Positions 1 to 8,604 of a stretch of 64,000 bases of DNA are shown here, one piece after another (position 1 is the first letter of the stretch; every line of letters begins with the position of its first letter). The stretch covers positions 62,001 to 126,000 of the forward strand of contig BDSI01000136.1 in the NCBI GenBank assembly GCA_003117195.1, given 5' to 3'. The position numbers and the translations under genes were made by a program. Origin of the DNA: Eudorina sp. 2006-703-Eu-15 (Eukaryota; Chlorophyta; Chlorophyceae; Chlamydomonadales; Volvocaceae). The notes below the pieces were generated by a model. That model was not told the origin of the DNA. It saw only the letters and a program-made list of their open reading frames with translations, and did no database searches.

Positions 1-528
1 TGACGCAGGCAGGGCCGTAATGATGTCGGGGCTTAGGCGGCCTAAAGTCGTATCCGATTTGATGACGGTACGGCGGTCGTGGGGGGTTGCACGTGAGACC
101 TGGAAGGGCTCGCCACCGTTGTCCAGTGTGGTGAAGCATTTTGTGTTCTGAGGAGGAGGAGTTTTCATTCTATTGCTGTTATTGTTTTTACTCGATATTC
201 TTTCAATACCATTACAGCAAGTATCAGGGGGTGAGGATTGGCTTGATAGCCGCAATGGCAACACAGAAGTAAAGGACGCGACAGAAGTAAAGTAAACACG
301 CATGCGTAACAGTAAATTGCTTCTGACAAAGCGATTGGTAAGACCGCGGGAACTCGCAGCTCTTGTGGAACTTGTAATGTCCGCTCAATTCCACACTCTA
401 CCCATGGCCATCCCTGCGTGTCCCCGCATCACACCGGCATGCAAACAGACAATCCCCAAACCCCCCTAAAAAATCAGAATGGGTGCCGTGAGCTGGGGCG
501 TCCGCTCGACCTGCGCCCCCGTGCTCCG
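1..528. other. Non-coding flank with a repeat fragment
   Basis: I see no convincing gene here. The stretch lies downstream of the F-box/ankyrin gene on the minus strand. Around 301-364 it holds a short, degraded copy of a sequence that recurs at about 4,863 and 9,375. The copy is truncated and runs into unrelated sequence after the shared GCAGCTCTTG. Confidence 0.5.
301..364 (+). repeat. Dispersed repeat, fragment copy 1
   Basis: It shares CTGACAAAGCGATTGGTAAG and the following CCGCGGGAACTCGCAGCTCTTG with copies at about 4,895 and 9,410. It lacks the internal part CATCCGATGTCAGGTG present in the others and is truncated after CTCTTG. Confidence 0.75.
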
Positions 529-3166
529 CTACGTCCTCATCAGTGAACTGAACTTTGACAGCTCCGTGACCACGTCGCGGCTGTAGAAGCTGGACCACTT
601 ATTCTTCAGCGCCCGTCGGACGCCTTCACGGACCCCGGCCTGCCAGTCCTTCGGGGCCGCCGTCAACAGCGCCCGCAACACCCCGAGGTTGCTCTGTCGC
701 ACGGCGCGCACGATGACGTTGGGGACGACTGCGCCGGACCTGCGCTTCAACGGAAGCAGCGTGTACAGGACCGACGGGACGCTCTCATGCAGGCCGAGCT
801 GGTTGCCCGATATGGAGAGCGTGTACGCCACGGACAGCAGCTCCACCAGCGCCGCGACGAAGCCGCTCTTCGTCACGTAGTCAGTGTAGTCGAAGATGGG
901 GCGCCCGTCCACGTGCTTCAAGTCCCACATGGCCACGCACAGGCGTACAAGCGGCATCGTGTACTCGCTGGGGCGCCGGAGCGCAAAGCCCACGAGGTCG
1001 TTGCACGCGCTGAACAGCATTCCCTCCGGCGTGTTCCCGACCTGCAGGAGCATATCCTCGTACAGCCGCAGCTCTTCGGAGAATGCTTCGTTGTCCGCCT
1101 TGGTCCAGCCGCACACACAGCGCAGGATCATCCGGGCCAGGTTCGGCCTGGACATGCTGTCCCCCAAGCGCCCCCCCGCAGAATCCTTTAGCAGACCGAA
1201 CAGGCACTTCATCATGTCAGCTCCCGTCCCGGCCGCCGCTATCAGCGCGTCCATGCCTCGCGCCACGGCGGCCTCTTTGCCGATCCTGAAGAAGCGCTTG
1301 ATCACCTCGTCGGTGAATGCCCACTCGGCCGCCTTGATGAACATCGCTGCGGCGATGCGCTGGACCTCCGGGTCGGACGCTCCACCCAGTGCACCGGTGT
1401 CGAAGGCCTCGACGAACTCGGGCTCGAGCGGCTCGTCGGGCTGCATGAGATTGAACCAGTCCGGCTCATCCGTGGCGCCGCTTGCGGGAGCCGACGAGGA
1501 GCACCGCGTCCACCTCCACATGTGCAGCAACCAGACGAGTTCCTCCTCACACTCATCGCGGCGGAGGCGCTCCCAGTCCAGATGCTCGACGGTGAGGTCG
1601 GTGAACTCGGCGTGTCCATCGCAGATGAGCACCTCCGCTGTCATGCTGGCACAGGTGTTGATGGCGAGTGCAAGCAGCCTGCCGCCGTCCACCGCGTCTA
1701 CGGCGGCCCCGTGCTGGATCAGCATGGAGATCTGCTCTCCGCTACTGAAGTATCCGACGGCGCACCTCAGCGCCAGACCGTGAGCGGCGTTCATGTCGAC
1801 GCGTTGACACGCCGACTTCGTGAGCAAGTTGACCATGGATGCCGCGTGCCTTGTTTCGTTGTGTATGATGGCGTTGGCCAGGGCCATTGAGCCCGTGTCG
1901 AGGCGCTTGGGTGCCACCTGCGCGCCGCATGCGAGGAGCAACTTGACCATCTTGCCACCGTCACGTGAAGCCGCCACGGGCAGCACCACATTGCTCAGGC
2001 GGTCAAGGAACCAGGGCTCCGGCCTGTTCTCGATGATGATATCCTGGACTCTCGAGTCGTTGCTGTCCCTGATGACGTCCAAGAGCTCGTGGACAACCTT
2101 CTGCTCGTGCGGGTCTTTGTCCGCCAGACTGGCCAGACTGGCCACATACGTGATCAATGAGGACCCCTCAGCTGAGCTGACGACCTCCTCGGCCCCGTCC
2201 TCAACGGGGCTGACGAACTCCTCGCAGCAGCTGACAAAGTCCTCGACTTCCTCGACGGGGCGGCTGGCCAACTCCTCGACGGGGCGGCTGGCCGACTCCT
2301 CGACGATGGGGCGGCTGGCCAACTCCTTTACCCAGCTGACGAACTCCGTGCACAACTCTGTGCTGGAAACAGAGTTGCGCATCTCGGCCAGCAGGTCCCG
2401 GAGTACCTCGACGGGCTGGTGGCCGCCCTGCACCAGTGTGTGGAATGCGTCCATGCCGTTGCTGTCTTGCCCCGACGTTGCGTCGTACCTCACCACGAGG
2501 AGCCAGCTGCACTGCTCATCCGGCGTCATCAGCGCATTGACGACGCATACTTTTTCCGGATTTGAGAGCGTGGACCAGCGGTTCGTGATCCTGTCAAGGA
2601 TGTAGTAGAGTGTCGCGCTCAAATCCCCGGTCTTGTCCCAGCTGGTGCCGGGACGCGAGTGAGTCCAGCAGGCGCCGCAACACCGCCACGGTGCCCGCAT
2701 GGCCCGCCCGCCCGGCGGACACGATGCACCTGCACACCGCGCACGACCAGCTCGCCGTGTCCAGGCCGCGCTTCTCCCATAGCCGGGGATTCAGGAGCAG
2801 CCGGACGACGACGACGTCACCCTCGGCCGCGAGTATGTGCGGCTCTGCGGTGATGAGCCTATTCCGTGGGTTCTGCATCGCGCGCTTGCCCTGCGCATCG
2901 TAGTCATCCTTCTCGGCGTCGAAAAATGCCGCCGCCAACTGGCGCAACTCATGGCACGTGCTGCCCAGCCGGGCCGCATCACAGAAGCTGAGCAGGCCAA
3001 ACACGTGCTCTTTCAAGACCTCCTGGAACACCTCAATGAAGGTCGTGTTGCGCACAACAAAGTTCACATTGCGCTCGAGAGTGTTGGACATCCTGGACAA
3101 GTAGCTGGACAGGTAGCGATAAGAGAAGGAGGCACAGCCAGTGACGAAAACAGCCAATTCATTCAA
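529..3166 (-). pseudogene. F-box-like/ankyrin-repeat protein, broken by a frameshift near 2,645
   Basis: Two overlapping minus-strand frames make one gene. The first (3166 to about 2597) has an F-box-like helical segment (LLSFCDAARLGSTCHELRQL) followed by an ankyrin-like stretch (ILAAEGDVVVVRLLLNP). The second (2700 to 529) continues with ankyrin-like repeats (MVKLLLACGAQV, ISMLIQHGAAVDAVDGG) and a long helical C-terminus. Both frames are open and overlap at 2600-2700, and the sense switches near 2640-2655 without splice signals. A 1-nt indel is therefore the simplest reading: pseudogene, sequencing error or, less likely, recoding. Two or more copies of an ELASRPVEE-type repeat sit at about 2,240-2,330. 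There are no introns, unlike host genes in this window. F-box plus ankyrin proteins recruit substrates to SCF ubiquitin ligases and are expanded in giant viruses and some protists. The start could also be the Met near 3,091. Confidence 0.6.
2640..2656 (-). other. Frameshift position in the F-box/ankyrin gene
   Basis: The upstream frame gives LRRLLDSLASR and then loses sense, ending at a stop near 2,597. The other frame starts making sense at GTSWDKTGDLSATLYYI. The switch lies inside a C/G-rich run read CGTCCCGGCACC on the minus strand. Confidence 0.5.
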
Positions 3167-3871
3167 TTATTTCACGTCGACAAAACATGACAGAGTATCG
3201 TACATTGCAGCCCTTACCCGGCTCTCGGCGAATGGTGGGAGGCGAGCTTGTGTGCCAGTACACACCAACTATTCAACCAAAGCCAAGGATAGGCGAATGG
3301 CGCTGCCAGTCGGTCTACGCACACATGTAGTGTACGAGCCATCGCGACCGCTCAATGGTGCAGAGCCTTTGGCCCTCATGCAAGCCCTAAACACGATGAT
3401 TTCAGATGAACAATGTGCAGCCGTCCTGCTAAGAGGCGAACATGCACACGGGCACCCCCTTCCTGGAGTCTACACTGTCGACGACGACGTTACCCAGGTC
3501 TAACGTGACAGGGGCTGGCGATTCCGCATTGATTTCCGTGTATATTTGTCAGAGAGCCACAACAGGCATTTGTGGGCAGAAATCTACAATTCAGGTCAGG
3601 GCGGCGAGTTAGCATGCATGAGTGACCCTAAAACTACCGGAAACAAGTATTAGGAGTTCCGCGTGCTCTTGCCCTATTACTTATCGCCTCTTAACACACA
3701 CGCCGCGATGAGAGAAACGAGTCTTACAAACCTCGACGCCATCTATCGTGCGCCACCTGCTAGTGGAGCAGCGGTCCAACATGTTACAGAACCCCCTGTA
3801 GTCCAGAACCATCGGGGCCCGGCAGGTTGTTGGTTCAACGAGATTCTTCCTCTTCCTCACTTTCCATTCTT
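3167..3871. other. Intergenic, no supported gene
   Basis: A 120-codon frame on the plus strand at 3141-3503 overlaps the 5' end of the F-box gene. It shows no recognisable motif or good composition. Nothing else is visible. Confidence 0.4.
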
Positions 3872-4216
3872 CTATTCGGCCCGCCAGTCCTCCTTGATTC
3901 CAGAGTGTCCCGCGGATTGTTGGTGCAATTTGATCGTGTCCGGTTTCGAGCTGGTAGCGCCACAGCCTCGGCAGATAAACACTTTGATGGCCGGAGGCCG
4001 TGATGGTTGCGGCGGGCGAAGGCTGCTGACTCGCGCGGGCTGTGATGCTTTCGGCTCGAGCGGGTTCATTGTTCGTGATGCATCGGCCTTGGAACCGCCG
4101 TCCGGAGCCTTCTGCGTACCTTTATCGGGCTTTGCTGGAGTTGATTTCTGCACCTTTTTGTTTAGCCTCGACGCGGCGGACGCTCGAACCTTTCTTTCAG
4201 TGCTTTGCCGGGGCAT
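3872..4216 (-). CDS. Small basic protein with one C-terminal C2H2 zinc finger
   Basis: A 114-residue intronless frame starting MPRQSTERKVRASAASRL. The first two thirds are Lys/Arg/Ser/Pro-rich and look disordered, as in a nucleic-acid-binding tail. Near the C-terminus is a spacing-perfect C2H2 finger: CRGC, 12 residues, His, 5 residues, His (C-x2-C-x12-H-x5-H). A longer frame extends upstream to 4,339, but the upstream part crosses an AT-rich hairpin region and looks non-coding, so I prefer the Met at 4,216. It is divergent from the next gene at 4,371 and shares a 154-bp spacer with it. The role is unknown; DNA or RNA binding is likely from the finger. The lack of introns and the small size match the neighbouring virus-like block. 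Confidence 0.55.
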   Translation of the reverse strand: MPRQSTERKVRASAASRLNKKVQKSTPAKPDKGTQKAPDGGSKADASRTMNPLEPKASQPARVSSLRPPQPSRPPAIKVFICRGCGATSSKPDTIKLHQQSAGHSGIKEDWRAE

Positions 4217-4280
4217 ATCGAACCCGAACTTGGATGTTTTTATACACAAATGTACTAGAATATAATACCGGGTAACAGTT

Positions 4281-4307
4281 AAAAGTACCCGTATTCCGGG
4301 TACTTTT
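4281..4307. promoter_or_regulatory. Perfect 11-bp-stem hairpin in a divergent spacer
   Basis: AAAAGTACCCG, a 5-nt loop (TATTC) and CGGGTACTTTT form a perfect inverted repeat, followed by more T. It sits between the start codons of two divergent genes (4,216 minus, 4,371 plus). It could be an operator-like palindrome, or a transcript-end hairpin left from an older arrangement; some giant viruses end mRNAs at palindromes. The structure is seen directly; the role is inferred. Confidence 0.45.
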
Positions 4308-4345
4308 TGTTCACCGCGTAAGAGACTGTATAGGGGCAATCTCTA

Positions 4346-4365
4346 TTTCATATAAATATATATTG
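4346..4365 (+). promoter_or_regulatory. AT-rich TATA-like element just upstream of the 4,371 gene
   Basis: The run CATATAAATATATATTG ends a few bases before the ATG at 4,371, in an otherwise GC-rich window. The very short distance to the start codon is more like compact viral promoters than algal nuclear promoters. This is inference from position and composition only. Confidence 0.35.
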
Positions 4366-4370
4366 CACAC

Positions 4371-4706
4371 ATGGGTTGTGTAGAAAGCAAACAACCGGCG
4401 GTAAGCACTCTGCATGCCTTAATCTCAGATAGTGGTTCTTCCTTCTTCAAAGCGCATTGTGTGTTCGATGCTGACTCAACCGTTAGTGCCGATCTCTTTA
4501 TGGACGCCTTTGTAAAGTTTTTCTTCCAGCATCAGCAGCTTGACGGCGATGCCAAGCTTCTCTTGCAAAGAAACTACTTGTGCACAGCACGGATGGCTAC
4601 AATTGTACACGCGGTGGCTCCGGTCGCCATTCACTTTGCCGGCGATTCCCCAAGAGTATCCCGGATTCCATGCATTCACATACGCCCACACGTGGAGGCC
4701 GACTGA
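4371..4706 (+). CDS. Small protein with N-myristoylation/palmitoylation-type start, possibly frame-broken
   Basis: A 111-residue frame beginning MGCVESK. Gly2, Cys3 and a Ser/Lys context match the known acylation signal for membrane anchoring (N-myristoyltransferase on Gly2, palmitate on Cys3). The middle is helical (SADLFMDAFVKFFFQHQQL; DAKLLLQRNYLCTARMATIV). No family is recognised. Another plus-strand frame that overlaps it (4540-4821) gives plausible protein after about 4,650 (AFTYAHTWRPTDVIGVRLVN). The real protein may therefore be longer and interrupted by an indel near 4,640-4,660. It has an AT-rich promoter-like element and a hairpin upstream, and no introns. It may be a membrane-associated protein of a viral or mobile-element remnant. 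Confidence 0.45.
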   Translation: MGCVESKQPAVSTLHALISDSGSSFFKAHCVFDADSTVSADLFMDAFVKFFFQHQQLDGDAKLLLQRNYLCTARMATIVHAVAPVAIHFAGDSPRVSRIPCIHIRPHVEAD

Positions 4707-4779
4707 CGTCATTGGCGTGCGTCTGGTAAACCTGTCGAAACTATGGCCGCCTGACACGAAGACCCCTGTAAAGATATGT

Positions 4780-4849
4780 GGGCTGACTTGGTCATACTTT
4801 ACTGATAATCAAACGGGCTGACTTGGTCATACTTTACTGATAAGCAAAC
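4780..4849. repeat. 35-bp tandem duplication, two copies
   Basis: The unit beginning GGGCTGACTTGGTCATACTT occurs at 4,780 and again at 4,815 with one clear mismatch (AATCAAAC versus AAGCAAAC). It lies just downstream of the myristoylation-type gene. Confidence 0.8.
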
Positions 4850-4862
4850 GCGCGCCACGTAA

Positions 4863-5081
4863 ATCTCGTAAATTGCTCATCCGATGTCAGGTGTCTGACA
4901 AAGCGATTGGTAATAAGACCGTGGGAACTCGCAGCTCTTGCTTATCTTCTTGTTGGGCACGCGGTCATTTTGATTCATGTTTCCTATGAAATTTACAGCT
5001 CCGGCTCTGAGGCAAAGGATTGTGGATTCGCGCAGACGCTCCTTTGCCTCAGAGCCAAAGGAGTGTCCGCGCGAATCCACA
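4863..5081 (+). repeat. Dispersed repeat, copy 2, rearranged at its 3' end
   Basis: It matches the copy at about 9,375-9,545 over some 150 bp (from TTGCTCATCCGATGTCAGGT to GCTCTGAGGCAAAGGA) with few differences. It then enters an interleaved inverted-repeat structure (5,003-5,081). On the minus strand this region is the 3' part of the transmembrane-type frame at 4877-5455, so the repeat probably derives from a piece of that gene. Confidence 0.75.
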
Positions 5082-5455
5082 TAGAATATGGTGGTGACGC
5101 TCAGACTGTACGCGACGCGCGTGTCCCATTTCCCTCTGGGAATCAGCAGCAGCACGGTCAGCACAACGGTGAGCAGCAGCCACAACCACCAGTGAAACTC
5201 ATACCACGCTCTCGCCAGGGCAAGCTTGCGCCGCAGCAGCAGCTGTTCGTTGCCTGCGGCGGACGTGAGATTTTGCTTGTACAGATCATACTTTTGATTG
5301 TCTTCCACCAGCCTGGAGCTCATCGTACGGTTGCTGTTTGAGAGCTGGCGCACAGTCTCCTGGTACTCAGGCTGTGCCGACTTTACATTGAAGTGCTCAC
5401 GGTCGAGGATGTTGAATGCCACATTGTCGACCACCTGGACCAAGAATGCATGCAA
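4877..5455 (-). CDS. Putative single-pass membrane protein with coiled-coil segment
   Basis: A 192-codon intronless frame. Residues about 30-85 are polar and helical (coiled-coil-like: YQETVRQLSNSN, LLLRRKLALARAW). Residues about 89-106 form one strong hydrophobic span (WWLWLLLTVVLTVLLLIP), followed by a basic stop-transfer segment (RGKW). After about residue 125 the frame enters the dispersed repeat and the inverted-repeat structure, so the true C-terminus is probably lost and the end of the frame is junk. No family is recognised. The topology (polar N-terminus, C-terminal anchor, coiled coil) is common in viral envelope and inner-membrane proteins, but that is only an analogy. It is probably a decayed gene. 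Confidence 0.4.
   Translation of the reverse strand: MHAFLVQVVDNVAFNILDREHFNVKSAQPEYQETVRQLSNSNRTMSSRLVEDNQKYDLYKQNLTSAAGNEQLLLRRKLALARAWYEFHWWLWLLLTVVLTVLLLIPRGKWDTRVAYSLSVTTIFYVDSRGHSFGSEAKERLRESTILCLRAGAVNFIGNMNQNDRVPNKKISKSCEFPRSYYQSLCQTPDIG
5003..5081. repeat. Interleaved inverted repeats (A-B-A'-B' order)
   Basis: Arm A (5,003-5,019, GGCTCTGAGGCAAAGGA) pairs perfectly with A' (5,040-5,056). Arm B (5,021-5,033, TGTGGATTCGCGC) pairs perfectly with B' (5,069-5,081); B can be extended with a few mismatches. The middle segment is the reverse complement of the flanking order seen at 9,505-9,540, as expected for a forward-reverse-forward template switch. Confidence 0.85.
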
Positions 5456-5483
5456 CTGGCCGCACTCGGCGTCGCAGCCACTG

Positions 5484-5550
5484 TGTTGTGACCCGTCTTA
5501 ACCAAAGACGCTTGCAAGCTGATGCTACCGATCTCGGATCACTCCAGGAC
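5484..5550 (+). repeat. 67-bp direct repeat, copy 1
   Basis: TGTTGTGACCCGTCTTAACC through ATCACTCCAGGAC recurs at 5,764-5,830 with one mismatch. The 213-bp segment between the copies holds no gene. Confidence 0.85.
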
Positions 5551-5631
5551 CACTACATTTATCCCCCCCTTTCAGGGCTCGATCTCCGCGTCGAGTATCG
5601 AACCAGGTTCAGCCGAATGATCACTTGCCAT

Positions 5632-6947
5632 TCACACCACTGACACCCGCCTGTAGGGCAACTCACGGCAACTCGCACATGAATCGCTCACAACCACAGG
5701 CACGAACCCAACTCGGGTTGCCATCGCGGCTCGATCCGGGGACTCCTCGGTCTCGATACCATTTGTTGCGACCCGTCTTAACCAAAGACGCTTGCAAGCT
5801 GATGCTACCGATCTCGGATCACTCCAGGACACACTGCTGCTGAGTGGTGGGAAGCGATCGTAGATAGCCAGCACCATGCGCAGCACAAATAAGTAGCAGT
5901 ATAGCTTGGCGCGACGGGAACCAAGAAAGGTCACATTGGTCTGTTGCTGCTGCTTGTGTTTGGCCCTGAGCACGTTGACGAGCACAATAGGTATGCAAAT
6001 ACAAAGTACGGATAGTAAGCCACACGTAGTACACGGTGCAGCGCAGTCCGAGATTGTTCCAGAACGCCGCGTGCAGTGTGTTGGCAGGCACGTACACGGT
6101 CTGAAGGTAGTTTGTGACCTGACAAATGTGTGCTTCCAGGCCGGCGTCTGTGGCGGAGAACGGCGTCTTGGAGTACACATCCTCGGCAACCCGTTGCGCC
6201 AGCTCCTTTGCAGGGAGGTCTGACCTGATGCCCAGCGCCGCGGCAATCGAGTCAAACAACCCGTCGCACACGCAGCGCACCGCCAGCAGCATCTGAGTGG
6301 GCTCAGTGCACTGGATGAGTTTTGCCGGCGAGTCAAAATACCGGGTCAGGTTCTTTGCCGCCAACACGTGTGTGGGCGGCTGGGTACCTAGCCTGTATGC
6401 CTTTGGAAACGTAGACATGACCTGTGTCGACGGGTGCGCTGCGCTAAAGAGCCCGTCGCTTAGCGCCCGCACGCCGCAATTGGTGTCCACAGATGCCGCC
6501 ACATAGTCCATCTGGAACGATGCAGGCACGTGAGGCAGAGGAACGTCTCGGTTTGGTTCACAATAGACGCGGAGCTCCCCGGCTTGCCTGGGATCACCGG
6601 CGTCAGGTCTATGGATGTGTACACATCGGTCATGGTTTTCAGGTGTGGCCAAGTATGTGCAAGGGATCGACGTGTCTGCACGATAATGCTGCGAGAACCA
6701 GAGAAAAAAACAGGCATGGAAGCCAGTGGTATGTGGTTGTGGACGGGGGAGCCGGTGACTAGACTACTGCTCGGTAAGAGGTGTACGTGCCCGCCGTGGG
6801 ACTGTTGTAGTGTGTGATGGCCACAATCTGGCCGGGTCGAGCGCCGAGATACCACGTCTGGGCGTCGCTTGCGAGGATATGCTCATGTGTACCGCCCCGC
6901 AAGTGTTTTTTGGCTTCTGCCCCCCTCCCCCGTGCAGCTACCTGCAT
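5632..6947 (-). pseudogene. Broken membrane-protein gene, several frameshifts
   Basis: Sense moves through several minus-strand frames. From the 5' end: TWYLGARPGQIVAITHYNSP (about 6,870-6,800), then TMTDVYTSIDLTPVIPGKPG (about 6,640-6,560), then a long stretch starting FQMDYVAASVDTNCGVRALS (about 6,510 to 6,050). Finally a hydrophobic segment (LLSVLCICIPIVLVNVLRA, about 6,030-5,970) in yet another frame is followed by a second hydrophobic patch (LYCYLFVLRMVLAI). No splice signals explain the shifts, so indels are the likely cause. The intact ancestor would have been a protein of roughly 350-400 residues with a long soluble part and one or two C-terminal membrane spans. The family is not recognised. 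It sits beside another transmembrane-type remnant and a myristoylation-type protein, which is a virus-like grouping. Confidence 0.45.
5764..5830 (+). repeat. 67-bp direct repeat, copy 2
   Basis: Second copy of the sequence at 5,484-5,550. On the minus strand it codes the tail of the broken membrane-protein gene (SWSDPRSVASACKRLW). Confidence 0.85.
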
Positions 6948-7028
6948 ATCTACCTCTCTCCCTTGTGACCTCCCTCCCTTGTGACCTCCCTCCCTTGTAA
7001 TCTGCCTCCCTTGTAACCTGCCTCAGGG
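6945..7028. repeat. Short tandem repeat, unit about 16 bp
   Basis: About five imperfect copies of CTCCCTCCCTTGTGAC-type sequence, with variants CTTGTAATC and CTTGTAACC. Confidence 0.75.
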
Positions 7029-7588
7029 GGATATCGGCAACCGCCTCCTGGACCGCAGAGCCAGGATGTAACACCACGTGATGTAACGCAGTCAGGCCGG
7101 CCAGCTAGGTTGGGTTGAGTGGTCGGCGACGTGGGTGTTACAGGGCCCAGGTCACGCTGCCATGCGCTGAGTGCGCCAGCCCGCCAAACCTTCCTGCCGT
7201 CAGAGGCACGCCAGCATACCACCACCAAACCATAGCTAGAAGCTTCACTGTTGGGGCCACTTGGGCGAATGTGTGCGGGTATGAAACCAAGAAGCACACG
7301 GACAAAGAATCACATCTTGCACCTCCCCTGCAGGATCAGGCGGCGAAAAGGAGGGGACAAAACATGCAATCCGGCCTTATAGACAGGCATGTGGGGATCC
7401 CTAAGCCCCGGGAGCTTTCATCAGCTGCATGGTAAGCCGAAGACTGCACCCAGCCCTGAAATTTGAAAGGTAGTATTATTGTACACGTGAAGCCATGGCT
7501 TTGCAAGGTATGCATCCTTGTGTTTTGCTAATGCATGCTTTGAGTAGACCCAGAGACTTACCCCGCCTCTTAAGATGAATAGGACACG
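7029..7588. other. Intergenic, no supported gene
   Basis: It lies between the broken membrane-protein gene and the 3' end of the Fic gene. No frame here has recognisable sense. Confidence 0.4.
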
Positions 7589-8545
7589 TCAGTTGAGCAT
7601 CATCCGCAGGCCAGCCGGGTACTGGTTGGGCGCACCAATACGCACAGCTTCAAAGAACGCTGCCAGCGTACTGCGAACACTGCACAGCACAACGAACGCC
7701 AGCCGCTTGGGGTGTCCACCGTGACGGCGCGCGTTGTAGATGCACTGCGAGTAGTGCTGTTTCGCCTGGCGGTGCCCCGAAGAGAAGCCCAACGCCGAGC
7801 AGAAGGGCACGCCGTGGGAAAGCAGCACCATGTTGAGCAGCAGGCGGCACATCCGGCCGTTGCCGTCGTCGAACGGGTGGATGGACACGAACTCGTAGCT
7901 GAGCCACGCAGCCAGTGTGAACGGATCCTCATCGCCAGCGGCCTTGCGCTCTTCGTACTCTTCAAGCAACTTGGCCGTGGCTCCTGGTACGACCGCCGGT
8001 GGTGGAAACAGGTGAAAACCTGCGTTGACGCTGCTTTCCCGGTAGGCCCCCGCATTGACCGGTTTTTGGTCTTCACGAGTCAAACCGTCCATGAGAATTC
8101 GGTGTGCATCAAGAATGACGTCGGGAGTCAGTTTGGCCTTCTTCAGAACGACCTGGTCTCGAAGGAACACGAATGTTGCTGCATGTTGGAGCACTTCGCG
8201 ACGGCTCTTTCTCAACCCCGACGGGTCGGCTTCACTCAGATGCGCCTCCAGCGAGCCTCCCTTGAGAACGACCCGCGCGAGCGTGGCCGTGTCGGACAAT
8301 TCCAGACCTGCACCCTCAATGAGGTTTGAGAAGAATATTGAGCACACCTCGCTCCACTCCTGATGCTCAGAGAACAGTTCAGCTGCCGGGCCAGAGGTAT
8401 TGATCTCGTTCAACTTGTTCAGATACAGTTGAGTTTGGTTCCAGACGTATTCAGGCGGTTCGTCCTCCCAAGGAACCTGGAAGTAACTGCTAGGGGAAAA
8501 ATCATACATCGTGACGCCTTCACTGCTGAAGTGGACGTTTACCAC
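7589..8545 (-). CDS. Fic-domain protein, class II (N-terminal inhibitory motif), probable AMPylase
   Basis: A complete 318-residue intronless frame. The catalytic motif HPFDDGNGRMCR lies at residues 223-234 and matches the Fic signature HPFx(D/E)GNGRxxR: His223 as general base, Asp227 for the metal, and the GNGR anion hole for phosphates. Residues 73-78, SNLIEG, match the inhibitory motif (S/T)xxxE(G/N). It lies N-terminal of the Fic core, which makes this class II, the autoinhibited type that includes animal FICD. The region GAYRESSV (about 167-174) is the expected flap before the active site. Fic enzymes usually transfer AMP from ATP to Ser/Thr/Tyr of target proteins, and some class II members also remove it. 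I see no signal peptide or membrane span. The second Met (residue 13) is an alternative start. The gene is intact among broken neighbours and may have come from bacteria, a virus or a mobile element. A palindrome lies 60 bp upstream. Confidence 0.9.
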   Translation of the reverse strand: MVNVHFSSEGVTMYDFSPSSYFQVPWEDEPPEYVWNQTQLYLNKLNEINTSGPAAELFSEHQEWSEVCSIFFSNLIEGAGLELSDTATLARVVLKGGSLEAHLSEADPSGLRKSRREVLQHAATFVFLRDQVVLKKAKLTPDVILDAHRILMDGLTREDQKPVNAGAYRESSVNAGFHLFPPPAVVPGATAKLLEEYEERKAAGDEDPFTLAAWLSYEFVSIHPFDDGNGRMCRLLLNMVLLSHGVPFCSALGFSSGHRQAKQHYSQCIYNARRHGGHPKRLAFVVLCSVRSTLAAFFEAVRIGAPNQYPAGLRMMLN

Positions 8546-8604
8546 CTGCTTATCTTCTAGAAAATCCTATTAGGAGATAAACCGTTGCACGAGCATAGGG
8601 GCCT

